A DNA stretch of 64,000 nucleotides from Paracoccus sp. MBLB3053. Its GTDB lineage: Bacteria; Pseudomonadota; Alphaproteobacteria; Rhodobacterales; Rhodobacteraceae. The translations under genes and the position numbers were made by a program. Shown here in pieces: positions 17,714 through 26,588 of the stretch. Positions within the stretch are counted from its first letter, which is position 1; each line of letters opens with the position of its first letter. The stretch covers positions 372,001 through 436,000 of the forward strand of contig NZ_JAVQLW010000003.1 in NCBI RefSeq assembly GCF_031822435.1, read 5' to 3'. The notes under the pieces are model-generated. The model was given only the letters and a program-made list of their open reading frames with translations. It had not been told where the DNA came from and searched no databases.

Positions 17714-17734
17714 TCCAAACCCCACCGGAAAACT

Positions 17735-17762
17735 GGTTCAACCGGTTCACTCTTTTGGTTCA
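17735..17762. promoter_or_regulatory. GGTTCA repeats upstream of GntR gene
   Basis: Three GGTTCA copies lie at 17735-17740, 17744-17749 and 17757-17762. The first two are joined by an AACCGGTT palindrome (17740-17747). This is a candidate autoregulatory operator for the GntR protein just downstream. Confidence 0.35.
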
Positions 17763-17825
17763 TCTCTCTTGCAAGACAGGCCCCCGTCGTTCAGGATCGA
17801 CCTGCCCGGCAGCCAGGAACGCGAC

Positions 17826-18557
17826 GTGAGCCTATTGCAGCCCCAGAACCGCGGCCCGTTTCTTGAGGCCGCGGATTATGAAATTCCCGATGCCGGTCCG
17901 GCCGTGCAGTTGGTGACCGAAGCGCTAGGCGCGCGCATTGCATCGGGTGACTATCCGCCGGGCAGCCGCCTGCCCTCGGAACGCCAGTTGGCAAGCAGCC
18001 TTCGCGTTGCCCGTAACACCCTGCGCGAAGCGCTGGACATCCTGGTCCGCAAGGGCCTGATCAGCCGCCGGGCGGGAGCGGGGTCCTACGTCTCCGAACC
18101 GGGCGAGTGGGACGAGGCCGCGCCGGTCATTGCAGCCACCGGGCCGCTGCACCTGCAGGTGGTCCGCGGTATTCTAGAGCCCGAGATGATCCGGCTTGCC
18201 ATCATCAACATCCCTCCGCTTGGGATCGACCGTCTGAACGGTGTTCTTGCCCGGATGCAGGCCACCAACGAACCCGCCCGCTTTGCCCGGATGGAAGACG
18301 AATTCCGCCTGATCCTTGCTGAGGGGACGGGCAATCCGCTTCTGCTGGCCTGCTTGAACCTGGTGATCAAGGCGGGCCGGCAGCGCCATCGGGACGGGCT
18401 GCAACGCCGACGTCTCACGCCCGATAACATTCAGCGCCTGCGCACAGGTTACGCAGCACTGGCCGACGCAGTGTCGGAACGGGACATCCCGCGCGCGCTG
18501 GAGCTCGTACAGCAATCCTTGCTCGAGGAGCAGGACCTGCTCATGCAGGAGGGATGA
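17826..18557 (+). CDS. GntR-family (FadR/FCD type) transcriptional regulator
   Basis: This 243-residue regulator has an N-terminal winged helix-turn-helix (about 25-95: GSRLPSERQLASSLRVARNT) and an all-helical C-terminal FCD ligand domain. GTG 17826 follows AGGAA at good spacing; a TTG at 17769 would extend it by 19 residues without a ribosome site. It lies just after gmaS and probably controls the methylamine genes. Its 3' end overlaps the convergent gene by 17 bp. The effector is unknown; FCD proteins often bind carboxylic acids. Confidence 0.8.
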   Translation: MSLLQPQNRGPFLEAADYEIPDAGPAVQLVTEALGARIASGDYPPGSRLPSERQLASSLRVARNTLREALDILVRKGLISRRAGAGSYVSEPGEWDEAAPVIAATGPLHLQVVRGILEPEMIRLAIINIPPLGIDRLNGVLARMQATNEPARFARMEDEFRLILAEGTGNPLLLACLNLVIKAGRQRHRDGLQRRRLTPDNIQRLRTGYAALADAVSERDIPRALELVQQSLLEEQDLLMQEG

Positions 18558-19806
18558 TTGTCCGCTGCGTCCAGAGGAGGCCCAGACTGGCCAACTCTGC
18601 CAGCAGCAGCTCTTCGTGCCGCTCCAACCAGTCGAGAACCGAAAGGAAGGCCTGAATGCGCGCCTTGCCCTTTTCGATCCGAACCACCGGCCAGCGCCCG
18701 ATCAAGGCATGATCGATGCCGAACAAGGCTTCTCCGTACCACCGCGCCGGCCCGAACGCCTGCATCATCTGTCCGCCGCGTTTCATCGCGCCCAGGACCG
18801 ACATGGAATCGGTTCGACCGCAAATTTCCACCGCGGCCTGCCACAGATCCAGAACCGAGGCATATTCCCAGCTGACCGCTGACCAATGCCCGGGAAAGCG
18901 ATCGGCATAGGCGGCATGAAAGGCCGATGGGCGGCGAAAGAAGAACGCCGTTCCCTCAAGCTTCGGATCGTCGAAATCCGGAAACTGAAAGATGAAATTT
19001 TCCATGAAGTCCGGCGAGGTGCGGCCGACCATCCGCTGGTAATTGTCACCCGTGCAGGAAAGGATAGGGCCTCTGAACCCGGCATCGAAGGCGGCCTCGG
19101 TCAGGGCATGCACCATATGCGGTTCGGACGAGCACCAGCAGATCACTTGCGGGTCGGCTTTCAGCATCGCGCCGACAATGGCCCTGGCATCGCGTTCGGC
19201 AGGATCGTAGCTGATTTCACTTACCACTTTCCTGCCCTTCGCGGCGAAGGCCGCGCGATAGGTCGCCAGCGAAGGTCGCCCCATCATGTCATCCTGGCTG
19301 CACAGGGCGACCCGGCGCAGGTCCGGTCGCTGCTCGGCGAGCCATTCCACCCCCGTCACGACGAAAAGTGGGTGAATCTCGGCAGGGGCAATCAGGCTGG
19401 GTGTTTGCGGTGACAAGTCGAACGGCAAGAGTGTCGTCGTCAACACCCGTCGCGCCATCAGCCAGGGCAAGGCCGGGGCAAGGCTGTCTCCGCCGAGTCC
19501 CAAGAGCAGGCAGACCCCGTGATCCTCGACCAGTTCCCGGGCAGCCACGCGTGTCTCCTCGGCCGATATGGCGGCATCTCGGGCAATGATCGCGACCGGC
19601 CTTCGTCTGCCCAGGACAGGCAACCCGCCTTGCCCGTTCACCCAATCCGTCCAGATCTGACAGCCTTCAAGGCCCGGCCGCCCCCAGGGCGCGGACGGCC
19701 CGGTGAGCGGTGCCAGAAAACCGATTCGTACCGTCTCCTGCCCGCGCAGCATGCTGCGTGGCATATTTCCGGTCATTGCCAGGCGCTGTGCCAGAGAAGT
19801 GGTCAT
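18541..19806 (-). CDS. Type-1 periplasmic-binding-fold protein without signal peptide (AmiC-like sensor?)
   Basis: This 421-residue protein of the branched-chain amino-acid/amide/urea binding family opens VRIGFLAPLTGPSAPWGRPG and has a typical second lobe. The first 25 residues (MTTSLAQRLAMTGNMPRS) are not a signal peptide or lipobox, so it is probably cytoplasmic, like the amide sensor AmiC, and not a transport receptor. No ABC permease or ATPase genes are near. It is divergent from tmm with shared inverted repeats and overlaps the GntR gene end. A role as ligand sensor for the tmm or mgs genes is inferred. A mis-set start hiding a signal peptide is the main alternative. Confidence 0.65.
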   Translation of the reverse strand: MTTSLAQRLAMTGNMPRSMLRGQETVRIGFLAPLTGPSAPWGRPGLEGCQIWTDWVNGQGGLPVLGRRRPVAIIARDAAISAEETRVAARELVEDHGVCLLLGLGGDSLAPALPWLMARRVLTTTLLPFDLSPQTPSLIAPAEIHPLFVVTGVEWLAEQRPDLRRVALCSQDDMMGRPSLATYRAAFAAKGRKVVSEISYDPAERDARAIVGAMLKADPQVICWCSSEPHMVHALTEAAFDAGFRGPILSCTGDNYQRMVGRTSPDFMENFIFQFPDFDDPKLEGTAFFFRRPSAFHAAYADRFPGHWSAVSWEYASVLDLWQAAVEICGRTDSMSVLGAMKRGGQMMQAFGPARWYGEALFGIDHALIGRWPVVRIEKGKARIQAFLSVLDWLERHEELLLAELASLGLLWTQRTIIPPA

Positions 19807-19830
19807 AATCCGAGCCTACCGCGCGTCCTG

Positions 19831-19899
19831 TCGCCTGTCGAAGGGTGAACGGCAGAGATTATTCATTCACAGGAAGAAAAATTATTGACTGACAGGCGA
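19831..19899. promoter_or_regulatory. Inverted repeat in the tmm divergent promoter
   Basis: TCGCCTGTC (19831-19839) and GACAGGCGA (19891-19899) form a perfect nine-base inverted repeat 51 bp apart. The TGACAGGC core recurs in front of mgdA (28665-28677 region). TTGACT at 19885-19890 is a possible -35 box for tmm. A direct repeat TGGATCA follows at 19914-19920 and 19928-19934. Confidence 0.4.
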
Positions 19900-19976
19900 T
19901 CTGGTCTCCCAATTGGATCATACCAAATGGATCAAACATAGATTTCGGTCCAAACCAAAACAGACAGGGATTCCAG

Positions 19977-21320
19977 ATGACTCAGCGTGTCGCCGTGATC
20001 GGCGCCGGGCCTTCCGGTCTTGCGCAACTCCGAGCCTTCCAATCCGCCGCACGGAAAGGCGCTTCCATCCCCGAAGTGGTCTGCTTCGAAAAACAGTCAA
20101 ACTGGGGTGGGCTTTGGAATTACACATGGCGCACGGGGACCGACGAGCACGGCGAGCCGGTTCATGGCTCGATGTATCGCTATCTCTGGGCCAATGGTCC
20201 GAAGGAGGGGCTGGAGTTCGCCGATTATTCCTTCGAGGAACATTTCGGCCGCCAGATCGCCTCATATCCACCCCGCGCCGTGATGTTCGATTATATCGAG
20301 GGCCGTGTGAAAAGGGCTGGGGTGCGCGACTGGATCCGCTTCTCGACCGTGGTGCGTTGGGTCGAGTTCAACCCCGAGTCCGAGGACTTCACCATCACCG
20401 TCCACGACATGGAGCAGGACCATGTCTACAAGGAGCGCTTCGATCACGTGATCGTCGCCTCAGGGCATTTCTCAAGCCCGAACGTGCCCGAATATCCCGG
20501 CTTCGACCAGTTCTACGGCCGGATAGTCCACGCCCATGACTTCCGCGACGCCCGCGAGTTCGAAGGCCAGGATGTGCTGGTCGTCGGCTCCTCCTATTCG
20601 GCCGAGGATGTCGGCTCACAATGCTGGAAATACGGCGCGAAGACCGTCACGTCGTGCTATCGATCTGCGCCCATGGGGTTCAACTGGCCGGACAACTGGG
20701 AAGAAAAGCCCGCGCTGGTCAAGGTCGAGGGCAAGACCGCCTTCTTCAAGGACGGGACCTCGAAACATGTCGACGCGATCATCCTGTGCACGGGCTACCG
20801 GCACTATTTCCCCTTCCTGCCCGACGACCTGCGGCTGAAGACGGCGAACCGGCTGGCGACGGCCGACCTGTACAAGGGCGTGGCCTATGTCCACAACCCG
20901 CAGCTCTTCTACCTTGGCATGCAGGACCAGTGGTTCACCTTCAACATGTTCGACGCCCAGGCCTGGTACGTCCGCGACATCATCCTGGGCAGGATCACCA
21001 TGCCGGGTGACAAGCAGACCCTGATGGCCGATGTCGCCGCCCGCGAGACACGCGAGGAAGCCGAGGACGGGACGAAATACGCGATCCTCTACCAGGGCGA
21101 TTACGTCAAGGAATTGATCGCCGAAACCGACTATCCCGATTTCGACGTCGATGGCGCCTGCGAGGCATTCTTCGAATGGAAGCACCACAAGGCCGAGGAC
21201 ATCATGGCCTTCCGCAACCATTCCTATCGCTCGGTGATGACCGGGACCATCGCCCCGCCGCATCACACGCCATGGAAAGATGCGCTGGACGATTCCATGG
21301 AAGCCTATCTGCGCAACTGA
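19977..21320 (+). CDS. tmm: Trimethylamine monooxygenase
   Basis: This 447-residue class-B flavin monooxygenase oxidises trimethylamine to TMAO with NADPH and O2. The FAD loop is [14 protein letters not shown] (residues 4-17). The FMO-type fingerprint appears as [11 protein letters not shown], and the NADPH loop as [14 protein letters not shown]. Length and the [20 protein letters not shown] segment agree with bacterial Tmm. ATG 19977 has AGGGA six bases upstream. tdm and dmm follow in order, so it starts the TMA operon. The promoter region shared with the divergent sensor-like gene has inverted repeats. Close FMO relatives can also oxidise other tertiary amines and sulfides. Confidence 0.9.
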   Translation: MTQRVAVIGAGPSGLAQLRAFQSAARKGASIPEVVCFEKQSNWGGLWNYTWRTGTDEHGEPVHGSMYRYLWANGPKEGLEFADYSFEEHFGRQIASYPPRAVMFDYIEGRVKRAGVRDWIRFSTVVRWVEFNPESEDFTITVHDMEQDHVYKERFDHVIVASGHFSSPNVPEYPGFDQFYGRIVHAHDFRDAREFEGQDVLVVGSSYSAEDVGSQCWKYGAKTVTSCYRSAPMGFNWPDNWEEKPALVKVEGKTAFFKDGTSKHVDAIILCTGYRHYFPFLPDDLRLKTANRLATADLYKGVAYVHNPQLFYLGMQDQWFTFNMFDAQAWYVRDIILGRITMPGDKQTLMADVAARETREEAEDGTKYAILYQGDYVKELIAETDYPDFDVDGACEAFFEWKHHKAEDIMAFRNHSYRSVMTGTIAPPHHTPWKDALDDSMEAYLRN

Positions 21321-21375
21321 GCCATCGACGGCGCGGAAAGGCTCCGCGCCGCCCCTCAAAGAAGGGACAGATGCC

Positions 21376-23742
21376 GTGAACAGCATCACCTACCCCCGCC
21401 TGTTTCGACCAGGACCGGCAAGCCCCGGCGGGCTGCGCCGCCTTGACGGACCCGCGCGCGGCACGGCCCGCGAACGGCATGTCGTGGCGGGTGGCGGCGC
21501 CCTGATGCTCGCCCTGGCCGAGGGCGACCGTTTCAGCATCATCAATGCCGAGGGCGGGCAGCGCGCCGAGCTGGTCCTATCCGACCTGCAGGGCCGCATC
21601 CTGTCGCTTGGCGCGGCGCTTTCCGAACCGCATGGCCTGCGCCGCAGCCTTTCCTCGGATGAACCCACCCTTGCGCGGCTGGCACGCAGCATCGCGGCGC
21701 GCGGCATAGATCTTTCCGCCCCCTGCGCCGTCACGCTGTTCGGCGCGGACAGCCCCGCAGGGGACAGCGCCGAATTCACCGCCCCCGGCGCGGGTTGGCT
21801 GGTCGTCGCCGCCCCCGCCCTGCCGATGCATCCGGAAAGCGGCGAGACCGCAAGCCCCCTCACGCTGCTGATCGAGCGTGCGGACCCTGAGGGCAAGGTG
21901 GGCCACGATCTGCCCGATCCGCTGGCCGATCCGATCCTTGACCTGCGGGTGAAATCCGCGACCGCCGAGGGCTATCTCGTGCGCGCGGGCGAATATGTGC
22001 AGATCCTCGACGTGGACGGGCGTCAATGCACCGATTTCCAGTGCTTCGACGCCCGCAAGCTGGATCACGGTATCCAGAATCCGCTGGATGTGACCACGAC
22101 GCGAACGGTCCTTGGGCACAGCTACCCGATGCCGGGGCTGCATTCGAAATATTTCGACCAGGACATGACGCCGCTGATCGAGGTCGTTCAGGATACCTGC
22201 GGCCGGCATGACGCCTTCGCCATGGCCTGCTCGGCCAAGTATTACGACGATATCGGCTATCCTGGCCATGCCAATTGCTCGGACAATTTCAACGCGGCGC
22301 TGGAGGGTTTCGGGGTCGCGCCGCGCAAGGGATGGATGGCCGCGAATTTCTTCTTCAACACCTGGATCGATGCCCATGGCTTGCTGATGACGGACGAGCC
22401 TTGGTCCCGGCCCGGCGATTACGTGCTGCTGCGGGCGCTGACCGATATCGTCTGCGTCTCGTCGGCCTGCCCAGATGACACCACCGCCGCGAATGGCTGG
22501 CACCTTTCGGACATCCATGTCCGCAGCTATGCCGCCACCGAGCGTTTCCAGCGCGCCGTCGCCTGGCGCCCCATGCCGGATAGCGAACCCATCATGACCC
22601 GCCAGACCACGTTCCACGACCAGTTCGCCGCGATCACGCGGGAATTCATCGACTACAAGGGGTTCTGGCTGCCCAACACCTTCCCCAATTCCTCTCCCGA
22701 AGAAGAATATCGCGCCTGCCGCGAGGGCGTGGCGATGATGGACCTTTCGGCGCTGCGCAAGTTCGAGGTCACCGGCCCCGACAGCGAGGCTCTGCTGCAA
22801 TGGGTGCTGACACGAGACGTCACGAAGCTGGGCGCGGGTCAGGTCGTCTACTCCGCGATGTGCTACCCGCATGGCGGGATGATCGACGACGGCACGCTGT
22901 TCCGCATGGGGCCGGACCGCTTCCGCTGGATCGGCGGCAGCGATTTCGGCGGGGATTGGATGCGCGAACAGGCCGCCGAGCTGGGTCTGAACGTGATGAT
23001 CCGCGCCTCGACCGACCAGCTTCACAATCTGGCGGTCCAGGGACCGCTAAGCCGCAAGGTGATGGACAAGGCGGTCTGGACCGCGCCGCATCAGACCGCG
23101 ATCACGGAACTGGGCTGGTTCCGCTGGACGCCGGGCCGCATCGGCGGCCCCGAAGGTGCGCCCGTGGTGGTCTCGCGCACAGGCTATACGGGCGAGCTGG
23201 GCTACGAGATCTTCTGCCATCCCAAGGACGGCGCGGCGGTCTTTTCGGCAATCCATGAGGCCGGGGCATCCCGCGGCATCCGGCCGATGGGACTTGCCGC
23301 GCTGGATCTTCTGCGGATCGAAGCGGGGCTGATCTTTGCCGATTACGAGTTCAGCGACCAGACCGACCCGTTCGAGGCCGGGATCGGCTTTACCGTGCCG
23401 CTGAAATCCAAGACCGACGATTTCATCGGGCGCGATGCCTTGCTGCGGCGCAAGGAACATCCACGCTGGAAGCTCGTGGGGCTTGAAATCGACAGCCGTA
23501 TTCCTGCGCATCACGGAGATAGCCTGCATGTCGGTCGCGCGCAGGTGGGCGAGATCACCTCGGCCATGTGGTCGCCGCTGCTTGGCCGACAGATCGCACT
23601 GGCGAGGGTCGACGTGACCCATGCCGCCGAGGGCAGCGAGATCGAGATCGGCAAACTTGACGGGCAGCAGAAACGCCTGCCCGCCCGCATCACCGCCTTT
23701 CCCCATTACGACCCGAAAAAGGAAAGGCCGCGACTGGGCTGA
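21376..23742 (+). CDS. tdm: Trimethylamine N-oxide demethylase (aldolase)
   Basis: This 788-residue two-domain enzyme splits TMAO into dimethylamine and formaldehyde. The N-terminal half is DUF1989-like with Cys285, Cys301 and Cys365; their spacing (16 and 64) equals the zinc ligands reported for Methylocella Tdm. The C-terminal half (about 415-788) is a GcvT/THF-binding domain that can capture formaldehyde as methylene-THF. The start is GTG 21376 with GAAGGGA upstream; an ATG at 21280 lies inside tmm and has no such site. It lies 55 bp after tmm. Its own GcvT domain links this step to the folate genes downstream. Confidence 0.9.
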   Translation: MNSITYPRLFRPGPASPGGLRRLDGPARGTARERHVVAGGGALMLALAEGDRFSIINAEGGQRAELVLSDLQGRILSLGAALSEPHGLRRSLSSDEPTLARLARSIAARGIDLSAPCAVTLFGADSPAGDSAEFTAPGAGWLVVAAPALPMHPESGETASPLTLLIERADPEGKVGHDLPDPLADPILDLRVKSATAEGYLVRAGEYVQILDVDGRQCTDFQCFDARKLDHGIQNPLDVTTTRTVLGHSYPMPGLHSKYFDQDMTPLIEVVQDTCGRHDAFAMACSAKYYDDIGYPGHANCSDNFNAALEGFGVAPRKGWMAANFFFNTWIDAHGLLMTDEPWSRPGDYVLLRALTDIVCVSSACPDDTTAANGWHLSDIHVRSYAATERFQRAVAWRPMPDSEPIMTRQTTFHDQFAAITREFIDYKGFWLPNTFPNSSPEEEYRACREGVAMMDLSALRKFEVTGPDSEALLQWVLTRDVTKLGAGQVVYSAMCYPHGGMIDDGTLFRMGPDRFRWIGGSDFGGDWMREQAAELGLNVMIRASTDQLHNLAVQGPLSRKVMDKAVWTAPHQTAITELGWFRWTPGRIGGPEGAPVVVSRTGYTGELGYEIFCHPKDGAAVFSAIHEAGASRGIRPMGLAALDLLRIEAGLIFADYEFSDQTDPFEAGIGFTVPLKSKTDDFIGRDALLRRKEHPRWKLVGLEIDSRIPAHHGDSLHVGRAQVGEITSAMWSPLLGRQIALARVDVTHAAEGSEIEIGKLDGQQKRLPARITAFPHYDPKKERPRLG

Positions 23743-23850
23743 AAACAAATCTCTGGGCGGGCCGATGCGACCCTGGGGTCCTGTCCTCGGTTGGCGCGAA
23801 CGGCCCGAATTGCCCCAGTGACGACAACGACAGATTGGGAGAACTTAGAC

Positions 23851-24990
23851 ATGACGAATTCCTGGCGCTTCTCGACGCTATCCGACCGGCATCGCGCGCT
23901 TGGCTCGGACCTTGAGGACTGGAGCGGTATGGGCACCGCATGGTCCTATGCCAAAAGCGACCCCGATGCCGAATACATGGCGATCCGCACCAAGGCGGGG
24001 CTGATGGATGTCTCGGGCCTCAAGAAGGTGCATCTGAGCGGTCCCGCCGCAAGCCATGTGATCGAACGCGCGACCACGCGCAACATCGAAAAGCTGATGC
24101 CCGGCCGCTCGGTCTATGCCACCATGCTCAACGATGGCGGCAAGTTCATCGACGATTGCGTGATCTACCGCACCGGCCCCAACGCCTTCATGGTCGTCCA
24201 CGGCTCGGGGCAAGGGCACGAGCAGCTGAGCATGGCGGCCTCGGGGCGCGACGTGTCGCTGCGTTTCGATGACAACCTGCACGACCTGTCGCTGCAAGGA
24301 CCGCTGGCCGTCGACTACCTCCAAAAGCATGTCCCCGGCATTCGTGACCTGCCTTATTTCGCGCATCTGCAGACCTCGATCTTCGGCAAGCCGGCGATGA
24401 TCTCGCGCACCGGCTATACCGGTGAGCGCGGCTACGAGCTTTTCGTTCGCGGTCAGGACGCGCCGATGATCTGGGACCGCATTCTTGAGGAAGGCGCCGA
24501 GACGGGCATCATCCCCTGCCGGTTCACCACCCTCGATATGCTGCGCACGGAAAGCTACCTGCTGTTCTTCCCTTATGACAATTCCGAGATGTACCCGTTC
24601 GAAAATGACCCCTGCGGCGACACGCTGTGGGAATTGGGTCTCGACTTCACGGTGTCGCCGGGCAAGACCGGCTTTCGGGGCGCGGATGAACATTACCGCC
24701 TGAAAGGCAAGGAACGTTTCAAGATCTGGGGCCTGAAGCTTGAGGGCGACAAGGTTCCGGGGAACGGGGCACCTGTCTATCGCGACGGCCAGAAAGTGGG
24801 CGTCGTGACCCAGGCGATGCATTCGCCGCTCAACAATTGGACTGTCGCGATCGCGCGCCTGCCGGTCGATTGCGCGATTGTCGGAACCAGGCTTAGCGTG
24901 AACTGCGCCACCCATGGCGAGATCGCGGCCACCACGTCTGCCATGCCCTTCTTCGACCCCGAGAAGAAGCGCCGCACCGCCAAGGGCTGA
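23851..24990 (+). CDS. dmmD: GcvT-like aminomethyltransferase-family protein of the dmm operon
   Basis: This 379-residue protein belongs to the GcvT/DmdA fold: LMDVSGLKKVHLSGP, DDCVIYRTGPNAFMVVHGSG and ISRTGYTGERGYELFV are the THF-binding core motifs. In marine Rhodobacterales the gene before dmmABC encodes such a protein, and dimethylamine oxidation needs the cluster. It may pass formaldehyde released from dimethylamine to THF, which is inference. ATG 23851 follows GGGAGA; the upstream ATG at 23791 has no site. It is not the glycine cleavage T-protein, since no gcvH or gcvP is near. Confidence 0.75.
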   Translation: MTNSWRFSTLSDRHRALGSDLEDWSGMGTAWSYAKSDPDAEYMAIRTKAGLMDVSGLKKVHLSGPAASHVIERATTRNIEKLMPGRSVYATMLNDGGKFIDDCVIYRTGPNAFMVVHGSGQGHEQLSMAASGRDVSLRFDDNLHDLSLQGPLAVDYLQKHVPGIRDLPYFAHLQTSIFGKPAMISRTGYTGERGYELFVRGQDAPMIWDRILEEGAETGIIPCRFTTLDMLRTESYLLFFPYDNSEMYPFENDPCGDTLWELGLDFTVSPGKTGFRGADEHYRLKGKERFKIWGLKLEGDKVPGNGAPVYRDGQKVGVVTQAMHSPLNNWTVAIARLPVDCAIVGTRLSVNCATHGEIAATTSAMPFFDPEKKRRTAKG

Positions 24991-25049
24991 GGCCCCCGGG
25001 CCGGGGTTTGCACCGCCCCGGCCCAAGTCACCACCCAGCCCGAGAAGAC

Positions 25050-25652
25050 ATGATGACGATTTCTGTTCCTGACACCGTCTTTGCAAGCCGCCCGCGCCAT
25101 GCACCACTTCAGGCGCGGCCCTGTGCAAGCGCGCTCATGATCGCGGATGAAGCTGGCAGCGCGGCTTTGTTGTCGCTGGCCAAGCTCGCGCCCGAACTGA
25201 TGCCTCGATCAACCATCCTCATTTGCTCGGGCAGCGATGCCACGGCTGCGATCCGCGACTTGCAGCCCGCAAGGCTGGTCGAGATCGGGGCAAGAACCGA
25301 GTTGCCCGCCGCCCTTCGCGGCCTCCTTGCCGAGGCCCGGATGGGCCTGCAGGCCTATATCGCGGGCGCCGAGGATCTGATCGACCAGGCGGTCGCAGTG
25401 CTCCAGACTGCGGGCCTGCCGCCGGGCGCGATACAGACCGAGCGTCGCGGCAGCCCGGCTCGGCGCATGCAGTGCGTGCACTGCAAGGCCATTACCGAGG
25501 GGGTCACCAGCGATCCCTATTGCTGCCCCGGCTGCAGCCGATCGCTTTACGTTCGCGATCACTTCTCACGGCGACTGGGGGCTTATCAGGGCGTCTGCGT
25601 GGATGCCGAGACACCCGGGATCGTGCCCGAAGCCCAGGAGATCAGCCAATGA
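25050..25652 (+). CDS. dmmA: Dimethylamine monooxygenase subunit DmmA
   Basis: This 200-residue protein has a variable N-terminal domain of about 135 residues. A cysteine-rich C-terminal part follows: CVHCKAITEGVTSDPYCCPG, then CSRSLYVRDHFSRR. The two CxxC-type pairs suggest a zinc ribbon or rubredoxin-like site. Position between dmmD and dmmB matches the dmmDABC operon, and the last codons overlap dmmB (ATGA). The assignment rests mainly on gene order and on this Cys-rich tail; the exact job of the subunit is not clear. Adjacent ATGs at 25050 and 25053 are equivalent starts. Confidence 0.75.
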   Translation: MMTISVPDTVFASRPRHAPLQARPCASALMIADEAGSAALLSLAKLAPELMPRSTILICSGSDATAAIRDLQPARLVEIGARTELPAALRGLLAEARMGLQAYIAGAEDLIDQAVAVLQTAGLPPGAIQTERRGSPARRMQCVHCKAITEGVTSDPYCCPGCSRSLYVRDHFSRRLGAYQGVCVDAETPGIVPEAQEISQ

Positions 25653-26578
25653 CGCAGGTTCTGAGACTGACCCAAAAGCAACCCGTTTCGCCCAGGATCA
25701 CCCGCTTTCGCTTTGAGCATCCCGAAGGACGGTCGCTGCCCGTCTTTTCCGGGGGCGCACATGTCATGGTCACCATGCGGGATGGCGAGGTGCTGCGCCG
25801 CAACGCCTATTCGCTGATCTCGGACCCGCAGGACAGTTCGGGCTACGAGATCGCCGTCCAGCGCGAAGATCAGGGCCGCGGCGGGTCGAACTTTCTGCAT
25901 GAAAAGGCGCAGCCCGGCATGATGCTGCAGATCGGCGCGCCTGTGAACCTGTTCGGCCTGAACCTGACGGCGCGCAAGCACCTCATGATCGCGGGCGGGG
26001 TGGGCATCACGCCATTCCTTTCCCAGCTGCACGAGGTGGTCCGCCTGCATGCCCCGTTCGAGCTGCACCTGGCCATTCGAAGCCGCAACGAACTGCCTGC
26101 GCTGGCAATTCCGGATGCGGCGCAGGTCCATGTCAGCGACGAAGGCTCGCGAATGAATTTGACCGAGATCCTTTCCACCCAGCCGCTTGGCACCCATCTT
26201 TACGTCTGCGGTTCGGCTCGGATGATCGAAGGCGTTCTGACCGAAGCCAGCGCTCTCGGCTGGCCCAAGGATGCGCTGCATAGCGAGGAGTTCCTCGCCC
26301 CCGCGCCGGGTGTCCCCTTCGAGGTGAATTGCGCGCGCAGCGACAAGACCCTGACGGTCGGCGCGCATCAAAGCCTGCTCGAAGCGCTTGAGGCCGCGGG
26401 AATCGACACCCCCTGGCTTTGCCGCGGCGGCGCATGCGGACAGTGCGAAACCGATATTCTGGCTTGCGACGGAGAGATCGAGCATCACGACCACTGGCTC
26501 GATCCGGCCGAGCATTGCTCGAAGATCATGCCCTGCGTCTCGCGTTTTCGCGGCGCGCTTCTGACCATCGACCGATAA
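25649..26578 (+). CDS. dmmB: Dimethylamine monooxygenase reductase subunit (FMN/NAD, 2Fe-2S)
   Basis: This 309-residue phthalate-dioxygenase-reductase-type protein has a flavin domain (RRNAYSLISDP), a nucleotide domain (AGGVGITPFLSQL, YVCGSARMI) and a C-terminal plant-type [2Fe-2S] ferredoxin (CRGGACGQCETDIL plus a later Cys in MPCVSRF). It would carry electrons from NAD(P)H to the oxygenase subunits. It is coupled to dmmA by an ATGA overlap and to dmmC after 10 bp. The domain assignment is firm; the substrate link is from the operon. Confidence 0.85.
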   Translation: MTQVLRLTQKQPVSPRITRFRFEHPEGRSLPVFSGGAHVMVTMRDGEVLRRNAYSLISDPQDSSGYEIAVQREDQGRGGSNFLHEKAQPGMMLQIGAPVNLFGLNLTARKHLMIAGGVGITPFLSQLHEVVRLHAPFELHLAIRSRNELPALAIPDAAQVHVSDEGSRMNLTEILSTQPLGTHLYVCGSARMIEGVLTEASALGWPKDALHSEEFLAPAPGVPFEVNCARSDKTLTVGAHQSLLEALEAAGIDTPWLCRGGACGQCETDILACDGEIEHHDHWLDPAEHCSKIMPCVSRFRGALLTIDR

Positions 26579-26588
26579 GAGGGCGCGT

